Source: Saprospiraceae bacterium
GTDB taxonomy: Bacteria > Bacteroidota > Bacteroidia > Chitinophagales > Saprospiraceae
Assembly: GCA_013361075.1 (NCBI GenBank)
Contig: JABWAJ010000401.1
Location: forward strand, 1 to 5,588
Length of the DNA: 5,588 nt
Reading direction: 5' to 3'
Shown here one piece after another: positions 1 to 5,588 of this stretch. The translations under genes and the position numbers were made by a program. The notes below the pieces were generated by a model. The model worked only from the letters and a program-made list of their open reading frames with translations, was not told the DNA's origin and searched no databases. The number at the start of each line of letters is the position of its first letter. Positions within the stretch are counted from its first letter, which is position 1.

Positions 1-276
1 CGCGTTGTACTCAAAAGATTTAAGGGCATAGGCGTCGTAAGCGGTCGTAAAAATCACTACGGGCACTTCGTCTAAAGACTCCAGCAATTCAAATCCGTTC
101 GCGCCTGGCAACTGGATGTCGAGGAACAACAGATCAACTTCTGTTTTGCCCAGCAAAGTCTTAGCCTCTTCTGCATTGGCCGCTTCACCAATTACTTCCA
201 CTTCGGGATGCGCCTGAAGCAGCGTCAGCAATTCTACCCGGGCCAGCCTTGAATCTTCTACAATAATTGCTTTCAT
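1..276 (-). CDS. LytTR-family response regulator, receiver domain (partial, C-terminus beyond window)
   Basis: Cytoplasmic response regulator, expected to take a phosphate from the kinase encoded just upstream and change transcription. The 92 visible codons are nearly a whole receiver domain: the opening strand MKAIIVED carries the acidic pair E7/D8, the phosphoacceptor is D53 in LFLDIQLPGANGFELL, and FTTAYDAYALKSFEYNA (76-92) holds the switch threonine and the YALKSFE helix typical of LytR/AlgR-type regulators. The conserved receiver lysine and any DNA-binding domain lie off the left edge. A LytTR output domain is inferred from the pairing with a LytS-type kinase and from the YDAYALKSFE signature, not seen. 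The start ATG (274-276) overlaps the kinase stop as ATGA, so translation is probably coupled; there is no evident ribosome binding site. One small deviation is EDSRLAR where many relatives have DDEPLAR; the phosphorylation residues are retained. Receiver identity is secure, output domain fairly so. Confidence 0.9.
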   Translation of the reverse strand, partial: MKAIIVEDSRLARVELLTLLQAHPEVEVIGEAANAEEAKTLLGKTEVDLLFLDIQLPGANGFELLESLDEVPVVIFTTAYDAYALKSFEYNA

Positions 277-1337
277 GTGTCTGATTTTGATGCCGGCCAT
301 TCCAGCGGCAAGCGCACGGTTGAATAAACCATCCCTTCGCCGGAGGTGATTTGAAAATGAGCCCGGTCGCCGTACAACAAATGTAGTCGTTCGTGGATAT
401 TGGCCATCCCTATACCCAGGCGATCCTCCAGATTAGGTGTTTCCGGTGAAAAAACGCCGGGATTGGCTACAATGATTTCCAGATCATTCCCGCGGCGGCA
501 AACCTGAATGTCTATGGCTCCACCTTCGGGCCTTTTGCCAACACCGTGTTTAATTGCATTTTCTGCCAAAAGCTGAATCAGCATCGGGGGGATCAGGGCT
601 GGTTTTAAAGCCTCCGGCAAGTCAATGCGGGTACTGAGCCGGTCTTCGTACTGGATGGCCATCAAGGCTAAATAGTCTCCGGTGATTTCGATTTCCTGCG
701 CTAGCGTTGTTTTTTCGTAGCTGGTGGACGTAAGCGAATACCGCAGCAAATCCGACAAATGCGTGATCATGGAACGAGCCTGTTGAGGATTTTCCAATAC
801 CAAGGCCCGGATGTTGTTGAGGGCATTGAACAAAAAATGGGGCTGTACCTGCGCCCGCAACTGCCCGAGCTGGGCATCGCGCAATGCAATTTGCAGTCGC
901 CATTTTTCGGCTTCATTCCGTTTGGAATTCATAAAATAATGGTAAGCAAAATAAATGGCCGACCAGGCAATAATGAGGATGATGCCATTAAAAAATACGC
1001 CAAAAAACCATTGATAAAAAGGCAGATCGGGCAACCCCAATAGAAATGCCGAAGGCTTGGCAATCATGGAAAAACAGAAACTCCAAATGCCCGCCACAAG
1101 TGTAGAAGCGACCAGCACCGGAAAAATCAGGCGCAGTGGCGGCTTCGTTTTCCAGCCCTGCCATAGAATCACCTGCCGGTACGCCAGGGTAGCCGCAAAA
1201 CCCGTCACGCCAGCCATGAATTCAATGACCATCCACCGGAAACTGAATTTTACCGATTGCTGTAGCGCGAGATTGCCAAAGGTGAACAAAGCCCAGCCGC
1301 CTGTTTGTGCCATCCAAAATGGGGAAAATCGGTTCAT
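273..1337 (-). CDS. LytS/YehU-type membrane sensor histidine kinase
   Basis: Inner-membrane sensor kinase of 354 residues. The N-terminal ~135 residues contain about four hydrophobic segments (roughly 12-28, 34-56, 69-92 and 108-134) with short connecting loops and no recognisable extracytoplasmic sensor domain, so the signal may be read in or near the membrane. A short helix (138-160) leads to the His_kinase box QPHFLFNALNNI, with phosphoacceptor H167, and on through the helix ending SDLLRYSL. The ATP-binding domain follows: the N-box LLAENAIKHG (N260) and the glycine motif GIGMANIHERL (308-318), ending in TVRLPL. Length and motif order match the family (PF06580 plus HATPase_c). Its TGA overlaps the regulator ATG, so the two are one transcription and translation unit. 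The ATG at 1335-1337 was chosen because it precedes the first membrane segment and lies about 25 bases after a possible -7 element. The ligand cannot be inferred. Confidence 0.95.
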   Translation of the reverse strand: MNRFSPFWMAQTGGWALFTFGNLALQQSVKFSFRWMVIEFMAGVTGFAATLAYRQVILWQGWKTKPPLRLIFPVLVASTLVAGIWSFCFSMIAKPSAFLLGLPDLPFYQWFFGVFFNGIILIIAWSAIYFAYHYFMNSKRNEAEKWRLQIALRDAQLGQLRAQVQPHFLFNALNNIRALVLENPQQARSMITHLSDLLRYSLTSTSYEKTTLAQEIEITGDYLALMAIQYEDRLSTRIDLPEALKPALIPPMLIQLLAENAIKHGVGKRPEGGAIDIQVCRRGNDLEIIVANPGVFSPETPNLEDRLGIGMANIHERLHLLYGDRAHFQITSGEGMVYSTVRLPLEWPASKSDT

Positions 1338-1361
1338 GCCCGATAAATTCTTTGACGTTGT

Positions 1362-1391
1362 TCAATTTATGTATTCCTATCCTCACTGCAA
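1362..1391 (-). promoter_or_regulatory. Possible Bacteroidota-type promoter for the kinase-regulator pair
   Basis: Read on the minus strand, TTG (1389-1391) is followed after 19 bases by TAAATTGA (1362-1369), about 25 bases before the kinase ATG. The phylum's primary sigma factor is known to prefer TTG, a spacer of about 17-23 bases, then TAnnTTTG. The spacing fits, but the -7 element is one T short, so this is a weak match that could be chance. Confidence 0.25.
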
Positions 1392-1417
1392 CCGGGATTT
1401 AACCAATTCAGTGGCGT

Positions 1418-1458
1418 GAGCAGAGAGGTGTCCCTTCGAGGAGCGCCCTCTCTTGCTC
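1418..1458 (-). terminator. Imperfect stem-loop downstream of the alpha/beta hydrolase gene; possible terminator
   Basis: The arms 1418-1435 and 1439-1458 pair over about 17 positions around a TCG loop: the outer GAGC/GCTC, then AGAGAGG/CCTCTCT after a one-base bulge, then a weaker inner part with a second bulge, one mismatch and two G-T pairs, closed by CCT/AGG. It starts about 30 bases after the hydrolase stop on the minus strand, where a 3' end would be expected. No T-run follows it in that direction, so it is not a textbook intrinsic terminator; it could equally be an RNA-stabilising 3' hairpin or a repeat-type palindrome. Confidence 0.35.
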
Positions 1459-1488
1459 TCCCGCAGCTATCCGCTTATCAACACAGCC

Positions 1489-2895
1489 CTACTTACAACG
1501 CTGCCCAATCCATTCGGTCATCAAACCCAGTGCCTCCGGCGAAAACGTTTCGGCAATTTTTGCGTATTCCGACGGGTTACCTGTTTCCGTGTGCTGGAAC
1601 AAATGGTTGAGTTTGGGCAAAACCTGGATCGTATAATCCGGGTGTTTTGCTTTTTTTAGTGCTTTTTCAATCGGCGGAATGTTCTGCGCCGGGTCAACCT
1701 GAAGGTCTTTTTCACCGTTGAGAATCAGCAAAGGACACCGAACTTTTGAAAATAAAGGGGCGGGTTCGTGGGTCAGAAAAAACCGCATCCAGGGGGTATT
1801 CAGTTGTTTTATTTGCTGATCAATGGCCTGATCCAAGGGTTCAAAATCCGTGCGGGCTGCTGCTGACAGCTTCGGGATTTCCCGTTGCAAATAAGCCCGG
1901 ATGGCTTGTTCTGCCTGGGCGCTATCGGCTTTTTTTCGCAAAATTTTGAAGACACCTTTTGACAGAGCCAACTGTTCCTGAATCACCGATTCGGGTTTTT
2001 CACCCACCGCATCTATCAGCTTGGATTGGTGCAAAATGACTTTTTCCCCATTGACGCCAGGGCCTGCCAGCAAAACGGCAAAAGCCACCTCCGGCAGTTT
2101 TGCGGCCACCATCGGCGCTACCAGACCGCCTTCGCTGTGGCCGATCAGACCTACCTGGGCAGGGCGAATATCCGGTCGCTGGCGCAAAAACTTCACCGCA
2201 GCGGCTACATCGGTGGCAAAATCAGCCGAAGTTGCCGCCTGAAAATCTCCTTCCGATGCGCCAACACCCCGATCATCGAAGCGCAGCACCGCGATGCCTT
2301 TGCGCGTCAGGTAGTCTGCAATGACCAAAAATGGTTTGTGGCCAAGCAACGCTTCATCCCGGTTTTGCGGGCCCGATCCGCTGATGAGGATCGCTGCCGG
2401 CCATGGGCCTTTGCCTTCCGGCAAGGTCAGGGTGCCAGCCAATTTTATGCCGCCCGCCTTTTCATTGGCAAAAGTAAGGTCTTCTGCACGGTAGGGAAAC
2501 GGAGGTTTCGGTTCCTGCGGGCGCTCTGACTTTTCAGCTTCGAGCACTTTTCTGCCTAACGTCAGCGGAATGCCCTGGCTGCCCTGGGTAAAAGTGCCTG
2601 CAAAACTTTCGGAGGCCGCCTGCCACTCGCCTTTGTAAGTGACGCCGAGGTTGGGCATGGCAAATGTCAACACCGGTGCGGCATACTTAATTTCGCCTGC
2701 CGGCAAACCAAAAGCACCCTGATCCGGACTGTCCAAAGTAGCTTTCAGGCCATCGCCCTCCTGCTGGATGTGCAGAACCAGGCGCAGTTTCATGCCCTGG
2801 ATGTCCAATTGTCCGTGCCAGTCGCCAGTAATGTCCTGCGCAAATAAAAGGTTGGCAAATCCGGTTGCGAGCAATAACAACAGTGGTTTGATCAT
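1489..2895 (-). CDS. Exported alpha/beta-fold hydrolase with N-terminal beta-rich domain
   Basis: A 468-residue, probably periplasmic serine hydrolase. Residues 1-19 are a signal peptide (MIKPLLLLLATGFANLLFA, cleavage before QD). Residues 21-116 form a beta-rich domain opening with ITGDWHGQLDIQGMKLRLVLHI and closing with GIPLTLGRK, as found ahead of hydrolase domains in other Bacteroidota proteins. A proline/charged linker (117-135) leads to the hydrolase domain. There the likely oxyanion region is LISGSGPQNRDE (170-181), followed by RFDDRGVGASEG (205-216). The nucleophile elbow is GHSEGG with S254, the acid is probably D397 in ILNGEKD, and the catalytic base is H431 in LPKLNHLFQ. A cap-like helical insertion occupies about 285-380. 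The complete triad predicts an active esterase or peptidase; the substrate is unknown. The fold also resembles dienelactone hydrolases and S9/S33 peptidases. The start is fixed by the signal peptide. It lies 151 bp upstream of the kinase on the same strand, and is probably transcribed separately. Confidence 0.92.
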   Translation of the reverse strand: MIKPLLLLLATGFANLLFAQDITGDWHGQLDIQGMKLRLVLHIQQEGDGLKATLDSPDQGAFGLPAGEIKYAAPVLTFAMPNLGVTYKGEWQAASESFAGTFTQGSQGIPLTLGRKVLEAEKSERPQEPKPPFPYRAEDLTFANEKAGGIKLAGTLTLPEGKGPWPAAILISGSGPQNRDEALLGHKPFLVIADYLTRKGIAVLRFDDRGVGASEGDFQAATSADFATDVAAAVKFLRQRPDIRPAQVGLIGHSEGGLVAPMVAAKLPEVAFAVLLAGPGVNGEKVILHQSKLIDAVGEKPESVIQEQLALSKGVFKILRKKADSAQAEQAIRAYLQREIPKLSAAARTDFEPLDQAIDQQIKQLNTPWMRFFLTHEPAPLFSKVRCPLLILNGEKDLQVDPAQNIPPIEKALKKAKHPDYTIQVLPKLNHLFQHTETGNPSEYAKIAETFSPEALGLMTEWIGQRCK

Positions 2896-2913
2896 GATTT
2901 AATTGTTTTTCGG

Positions 2914-2944
2914 GCAAGGTACAGGCCGAAAAAGCATCCGGCAA
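2914..2944 (-). promoter_or_regulatory. Possible promoter for the alpha/beta hydrolase gene
   Basis: On the minus strand TTG (2942-2944) is followed after 20 bases by TACCTTGC (2914-2921), about 18 bases before the hydrolase ATG at 2895. Spacing is right for a Bacteroidota -33/-7 promoter, but the -7 element is one T short of TAnnTTTG, as in the candidate upstream of the kinase. No Shine-Dalgarno sequence is present between it and the ATG, which is usual in this phylum. Confidence 0.25.
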
Positions 2945-2958
2945 GCAAAAAGGGATGA

Positions 2959-2984
2959 GCGGTTCAACCGCGTGACAAGCGGTT
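2959..2984. repeat. Three alternating GCGGTT/AACCGC words able to form two exclusive hairpins
   Basis: GCGGTT (2959-2964), AACCGC (2966-2971) and GCGGTT (2979-2984) follow one another. The middle word can pair with the first (one-base gap, so it acts as a near-perfect DNA palindrome) or with the third (7-base loop GTGACAA). On the plus strand the second hairpin is followed at once by TATTTTTT (2985-2992), the form of an intrinsic terminator, although no plus-strand gene ends here. On the minus strand the cluster overlaps the stop of the small ORF and is followed about 13 bases later by TTTTT. It could be an operator, a terminator for either strand, or chance. Confidence 0.45.
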
Positions 2985-3076
2985 TATTTTTTCCACAATT
3001 GTTGCCACCAGTTTTTTTCGGTATGGTTTTGAGTCTGCAAATGTTGCAACGCCGGCTCAATCCCCTGTGTAGTCAT
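2984..3076 (-). CDS. Possible small protein of 30 residues (hypothetical)
   Basis: An ATG (3074-3076) opens a frame of 30 codons ending in TAA (2984-2986). The peptide begins MTTQGIEPALQHLQ and ends NWWQQLWKK: a polar, glutamine-rich front and a tryptophan-rich basic tail that could form an amphipathic membrane-binding helix. The frame is closed by TGA four codons before the ATG, so it is not the visible end of a longer gene in this frame, though it could be a decayed remnant. I see no convincing ribosome binding site or promoter just upstream. It reads toward the hydrolase gene, ending 88 bases before it, so if transcribed through it would be an upstream ORF in that message. I do not recognise the sequence; a random ORF of this length is common, hence the low confidence. 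Confidence 0.25.
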   Translation of the reverse strand: MTTQGIEPALQHLQTQNHTEKNWWQQLWKK

Positions 3077-3158
3077 TCGGGTAAAAAATCATGTTGGGTC
3101 ATGTCTGCTGTTTAATAAAGGAACACCTATAAACCATCCTGAAAACACCAGCAAGTTA

Positions 3159-3190
3159 TTGGTAAAAATAGAGAAAAATATCCTATTTTG
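3159..3190 (+). promoter_or_regulatory. Possible promoter for the SUMF-domain protein gene
   Basis: TTG (3159-3161) and TATTTTG (3184-3190) are separated by 22 bases of A+T-rich sequence, ending about 33 bases before the chosen ATG at 3224. This resembles a -33/-7 Bacteroidota promoter, again with a shortened -7 element. A TTG start codon at 3188 would fall inside this element, which argues for the downstream ATG. Confidence 0.35.
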
Positions 3191-3223
3191 CAGGACAATC
3201 TTCAAGCTAAAAGCTACCCGACT

Positions 3224-4660
3224 ATGAAAAAATCCTGTTACCTGCCAGGGATACTATGCCTGGCGTTTACCTTCCATCTTTCTGCAGCCAATATCCGCGT
3301 AACTGATTTAAAAACAGAAACATCCGGTAGTAACCTGATTGTGCGCTGCACCCTTGCCTGGGACAATGCCTGGCGCGACCCGGCGATGAACAGCCACGAC
3401 GCTGCATGGATTTTTCTAAAATTCAAACCCAACGACCCGGAATACAACAGCCGGCATTTGTTACTGCGGCCCAAAGGACACCACGTTCCAGGCCAAAGCG
3501 ATAACCATCCCGCACCCGAACTTGAAGTCAGTGCCGACCACGTAGGCATGTTTGTTTACCTGTCCAAAAACTACCGGGGCAATGTCGCATGGGCCCTGGA
3601 ATTGGTCTTCGATCCTGCAGGATTGGGGCGTCTCGACCACAAAGACGGGGTATGGACGCTGCATGCCATAGAAATGGTGTTGGCTCCGGCGGGCGCATTT
3701 ACGCTGGGGGATCCGGAGCCGGCAGCACAAAAAGCTGCTTCTTTTTTCCAGGTTGGAGAAAATGGAGGAAGAAACGGGCTTTACACCATTCAGGAAGAAA
3801 ATCAACCCATTCCGGTAGGCAATGCGCCGGGCGACCTGAACTATCAGGCCTCCGAACCGGAGTACCAGGGCGATGGTAAAGGCCCGGTCCCTGCAGCATT
3901 CCCAAAAGGTGTGGCAGCTTTTTACACCATGAAATACGAAATTACACAAGGGCAATATGTGCAGTTTTTAAACGCTCTTGGCAGTCAGGCGAGTTATTTC
4001 CGGGCCAATTTTGCGGGAAAAGATTACGAAAAAAACCGCGGGAGCATTTACATGGACAACGGCCTGTATGCTGCCAAAAGCCCTCAACGACCGCTCAATT
4101 TTGTCAGTTGGGACGATGGCTGTGCTTTTGCAGATTGGGCAGGTTTGCGCCCTATGACCGAACTCGAATTTGAAAAGGCCTGTCGGGGAGCTTCCGAACC
4201 CATTCCGCACGAATTTCCATGGGGAACGGCGGAGAAGCAACACCTTGCCCGTTTTGTAGATCTGGACGACGAAGTGAAATACCGTGATGGCATAACCGAA
4301 AGCCAGTTAACCGCAAGCAACCGCCCTGTGTTTGGAGCAGCTGCCTGCGGAGCTTTAGACCTGGCCGGAAGTTTGTGGGAACGGGTAGTGAGCATCGGGC
4401 ATCCGCTTGGGCGTGCCTATCTCGGCACCCACGGCGACGGACGCGTCAGTGGTTATGGCTTTGCCACAAACGAAGATTGGCCGCGGGGCGACGACGAACG
4501 CAGTGGCGGCTTTGGTTATCGTGGCGGCGGCTATTACGAGCACGGCAAACCAGAAGGCGATTTCAACCCCCACAGTCCCATTGGCTGGCGCAACTTTGCA
4601 GCGTGGAGTGGCGGACCCCGTTCCATCGCCTATGGGTTTCGTTGTGTTCGTACGCGTTAA
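3224..4660 (+). CDS. Exported SUMF/FGE-sulfatase-domain protein with N-terminal beta domain
   Basis: A 478-residue exported protein. The ATG at 3224 is chosen over an in-frame TTG 36 bases upstream because it starts a clear signal peptide (MKKSCYLPGILCLAFTFHLSAA, residues 1-22). Residues 23-155 form an uncharacterised beta-rich domain with LAWDNAWRDP and HDAAWIFLKFKP, a pairing I recall from other Bacteroidota SUMF proteins. The linker IEMVLAPAGAFTLGDPEP (149-166) leads to the formylglycine-generating-enzyme-like fold: FPKGVAAFYTMKYEITQGQY (226-245), VSWDDGCAFADWAGLRPMTE (294-313) with FEKACRG following, GALDLAGSLWERV (376-388) and terminal YGFRCVRTR. Where true FGE has its copper-binding cysteine pair, this protein reads SPIGWRNFAAWSGG with no cysteine, so sulfatase activation is unlikely; a structural, binding or other role at the cell surface is more plausible. 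GldJ and GldK of the gliding/type IX secretion machinery share this fold, but this is not identifiable as either. Its stop interlocks with that of the convergent gene. Confidence 0.9.
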   Translation: MKKSCYLPGILCLAFTFHLSAANIRVTDLKTETSGSNLIVRCTLAWDNAWRDPAMNSHDAAWIFLKFKPNDPEYNSRHLLLRPKGHHVPGQSDNHPAPELEVSADHVGMFVYLSKNYRGNVAWALELVFDPAGLGRLDHKDGVWTLHAIEMVLAPAGAFTLGDPEPAAQKAASFFQVGENGGRNGLYTIQEENQPIPVGNAPGDLNYQASEPEYQGDGKGPVPAAFPKGVAAFYTMKYEITQGQYVQFLNALGSQASYFRANFAGKDYEKNRGSIYMDNGLYAAKSPQRPLNFVSWDDGCAFADWAGLRPMTELEFEKACRGASEPIPHEFPWGTAEKQHLARFVDLDDEVKYRDGITESQLTASNRPVFGAAACGALDLAGSLWERVVSIGHPLGRAYLGTHGDGRVSGYGFATNEDWPRGDDERSGGFGYRGGGYYEHGKPEGDFNPHSPIGWRNFAAWSGGPRSIAYGFRCVRTR

Positions 4661-5588
4661 TTCCCCTCCATTTCTGCCTGCAATTTATCGACCTGATCAC
4701 CAAGAAAGGTCAGGAAAATTTTCATTGTTGCGCCTGGATTGGAGGCTGGTAGTGCCAGCTGGATTTGACCTTCGCTTTCGTAAATGGCTTTGACGGGATT
4801 TCTGCCGCTGTCTTCGCTGAGCATCTGCAGCATCCCGATCAAACGTTCCTGACCATTGCGTTCTACAATGCCTGGTGAATAGTGTTTTTTAACAAAATCG
4901 GTTGCTTTTTCAGGCGAAAAATCTGCCAACACAGCCAACATGGCCTGGGCCGCTTTCTGGCGACCGTTGGCCGGAAAGTGCTCCATGGCTACAGGTTGCC
5001 AGTTGGATTTGGCCGGCAATTTTCCCGTCATCAGGATTCGGATGACCTCATCGTTGAGCCGAAATAAGCGCACATTGGCATCATTGCTGGAAGCAACCAG
5101 GCAAAGGTCGAGTTCTGGAAACCAACGGAAGTCGGCGCGGAAAATGCCGTTACCGCCATTGTGTTCAATGCTCTCGCCTCCATTTAAAACCGCATAGCCA
5201 TAGCCATAGAAGGAACCGCCTTCGCCTTCGGAAACATGTGGTGTGGTTTGCAGTTTAAGGGTCTCGGGTTTCAGGATCTTGTTCCCGCGAAGGGCAAGGT
5301 ACCATTGAATCATGTCCTTGGCCGACATCAGCAGGCCCCCGTTCGCTTTCAGGTGCCAGTGGGGTTCTTTACCGTTCCAGGGTTTGTCCCGGGAGGTTCC
5401 CCAATCCGATCCATCCTTCAGGTAGCCGTGGGTCAGCAGGTTGTAATCAGCTGCCGGGTTGTCATAGCCTGCCGTTTTCATGCCTGCCGGCACAAAGATA
5501 TATTTTTGCAAAAAGGCGCTGTAATTCATGCCGCTTACCTGTTCTACGATTATGCCCAGCAGGGAATATCCAACATTGCTGTATTCAT
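4657..5588 (-). CDS. Serine hydrolase, beta-lactamase/CubicO family (partial, N-terminus beyond window)
   Basis: The C-terminal 310 codons or so of a penicillin-binding-protein-like serine hydrolase. The reading frame is open to the right edge, so the ATG at 5527-5529 is internal and not the start. The first visible residues are EYSNVGYSLLGIIVEQVSG, carrying the YxN catalytic motif of class C beta-lactamases and DD-peptidases; the SxxK nucleophile motif is outside the window. Next come the usual MNYSAFLQKYIFVPAGMKTA region, NGGLLMSAKDMIQWYLAL (counted from that ATG: 63-80) and the third motif HNGG (123-126, in place of KTG), followed by GIFRADFRWFPE. The last ~95 residues are a helical-to-beta tail (FVKKHYSPGIVERNG... 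to KIFLTFLGDQVDKLQ) that looks like the small NTF2-like extension seen on many Bacteroidota hydrolases. Export to the periplasm is expected from the family but not visible. Substrate unknown: esterase, amidase or peptidase are all possible. Confidence 0.92.
   Translation of the reverse strand, partial: EYSNVGYSLLGIIVEQVSGMNYSAFLQKYIFVPAGMKTAGYDNPAADYNLLTHGYLKDGSDWGTSRDKPWNGKEPHWHLKANGGLLMSAKDMIQWYLALRGNKILKPETLKLQTTPHVSEGEGGSFYGYGYAVLNGGESIEHNGGNGIFRADFRWFPELDLCLVASSNDANVRLFRLNDEVIRILMTGKLPAKSNWQPVAMEHFPANGRQKAAQAMLAVLADFSPEKATDFVKKHYSPGIVERNGQERLIGMLQMLSEDSGRNPVKAIYESEGQIQLALPASNPGATMKIFLTFLGDQVDKLQAEMEGN

Larger units (their letters stand above)
2896..3223. other. Divergent intergenic region between hydrolase and SUMF-protein genes
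   Basis: This 328-bp stretch separates two genes transcribed away from each other and must hold both their promoters. It contains a possible promoter next to the hydrolase (2914-2944), a cluster of three GCGGTT/AACCGC words (2959-2984), a minus-strand ORF of 30 codons (2984-3076), the 8-bp palindrome GTTGCAAC (3043-3050) directly followed by GCCGGC (3051-3056), and an A+T-rich tract (about 3161-3189) carrying a possible promoter for the SUMF gene. I see no tRNA and no riboswitch I can recognise. Confidence 0.7.

Noticed and set aside
759..1419. Plus-strand open frames opposite the kinase gene, one running into the gap upstream of it
   Set aside because: They oppose the H-box and membrane segments of a clear kinase; the translations have no domain or signal sequence, and no promoter is evident.
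2026..2529. 167-codon open frame on the plus strand inside the hydrolase gene
   Set aside because: It is antisense to the catalytic part of the hydrolase, with low-complexity, arginine/alanine-rich translation and no family signature.
2903..3115. 70-codon plus-strand frame in the divergent intergenic region
   Set aside because: The translation looks random, overlaps the hydrolase promoter candidate and shows no homology I recognise; the minus-strand 30-codon frame in the same place looks more protein-like.
3188..3223. Upstream TTG start that would add 12 residues to the SUMF protein
   Set aside because: It would put polar residues ahead of a typical signal peptide and the start codon would overlap the likely -7 promoter element.
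3461..3955. 164-codon open frame on the minus strand inside the SUMF gene
   Set aside because: It lies wholly antisense to a well-supported coding region, its translation shows no recognisable domain, and it has no start context; it is a by-product of the real gene's codon pattern.
4746..4762. Short perfect inverted repeat GCTGG/CCAGC as a terminator for the SUMF gene
   Set aside because: It lies well inside the serine hydrolase coding region, has a 5-bp stem and no following T-run on either strand.
1..5588. CRISPR array, insertion sequence, tRNA or prophage content
   Set aside because: No regularly spaced direct repeats, transposase motifs, terminal inverted repeats or cloverleaf-like sequence were seen; five ordinary protein genes account for over 90% of the window.

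Overview
The window looks like chromosomal DNA of a member of the Bacteroidota, perhaps a Saprospira-like lineage; the finer placement is only an impression. The evidence is a LytS/YehU-type sensor kinase with a LytTR-type regulator, exported proteins with '...LFAQ|D' style signal peptides, a secreted formylglycine-generating-enzyme-like (SUMF) protein of a kind I recall from this phylum, no clear Shine-Dalgarno sequences, and TTG / TAnnTTG elements resembling Bacteroidota -33/-7 promoters. Base composition and codon use look uniform, and I see no mobile element, CRISPR array, tRNA or rRNA.

Layout. Positions 1-276 (minus strand) are the first 92 codons of a two-component response regulator running off the left edge. 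Its start codon overlaps the stop of the sensor kinase at 273-1337 by the 4-base ATGA. A 151-bp gap with an imperfect stem-loop and a possible kinase promoter follows. Positions 1489-2895 (minus) encode an exported two-domain alpha/beta hydrolase. A 328-bp divergent intergenic region (2896-3223) holds candidate promoters for both flanking genes, a GCGGTT/AACCGC inverted-repeat cluster and a possible 30-codon ORF. Positions 3224-4660 (plus) encode an exported SUMF-domain protein without the FGE cysteine pair. It ends tail to tail with a minus-strand serine hydrolase of the beta-lactamase/CubicO type (4657 to the right edge), with the two stop codons interlocked in TTAA.

How the genes may work together. 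Kinase and regulator form a membrane-sensing pair that is almost certainly co-translated. The three enzyme-like proteins all appear to act outside the cytoplasm: two have visible signal peptides, and for the third export is expected from its family. No shared pathway can be read from the sequence. The hydrolase lies upstream of the kinase on the same strand, but the gap and stem-loop argue against a tight operon. I found no clearly new biological system; the most unusual items are the interlocked stops, the small ORF with its repeat cluster, and the cysteine-less SUMF protein with its uncharacterised N-terminal domain.
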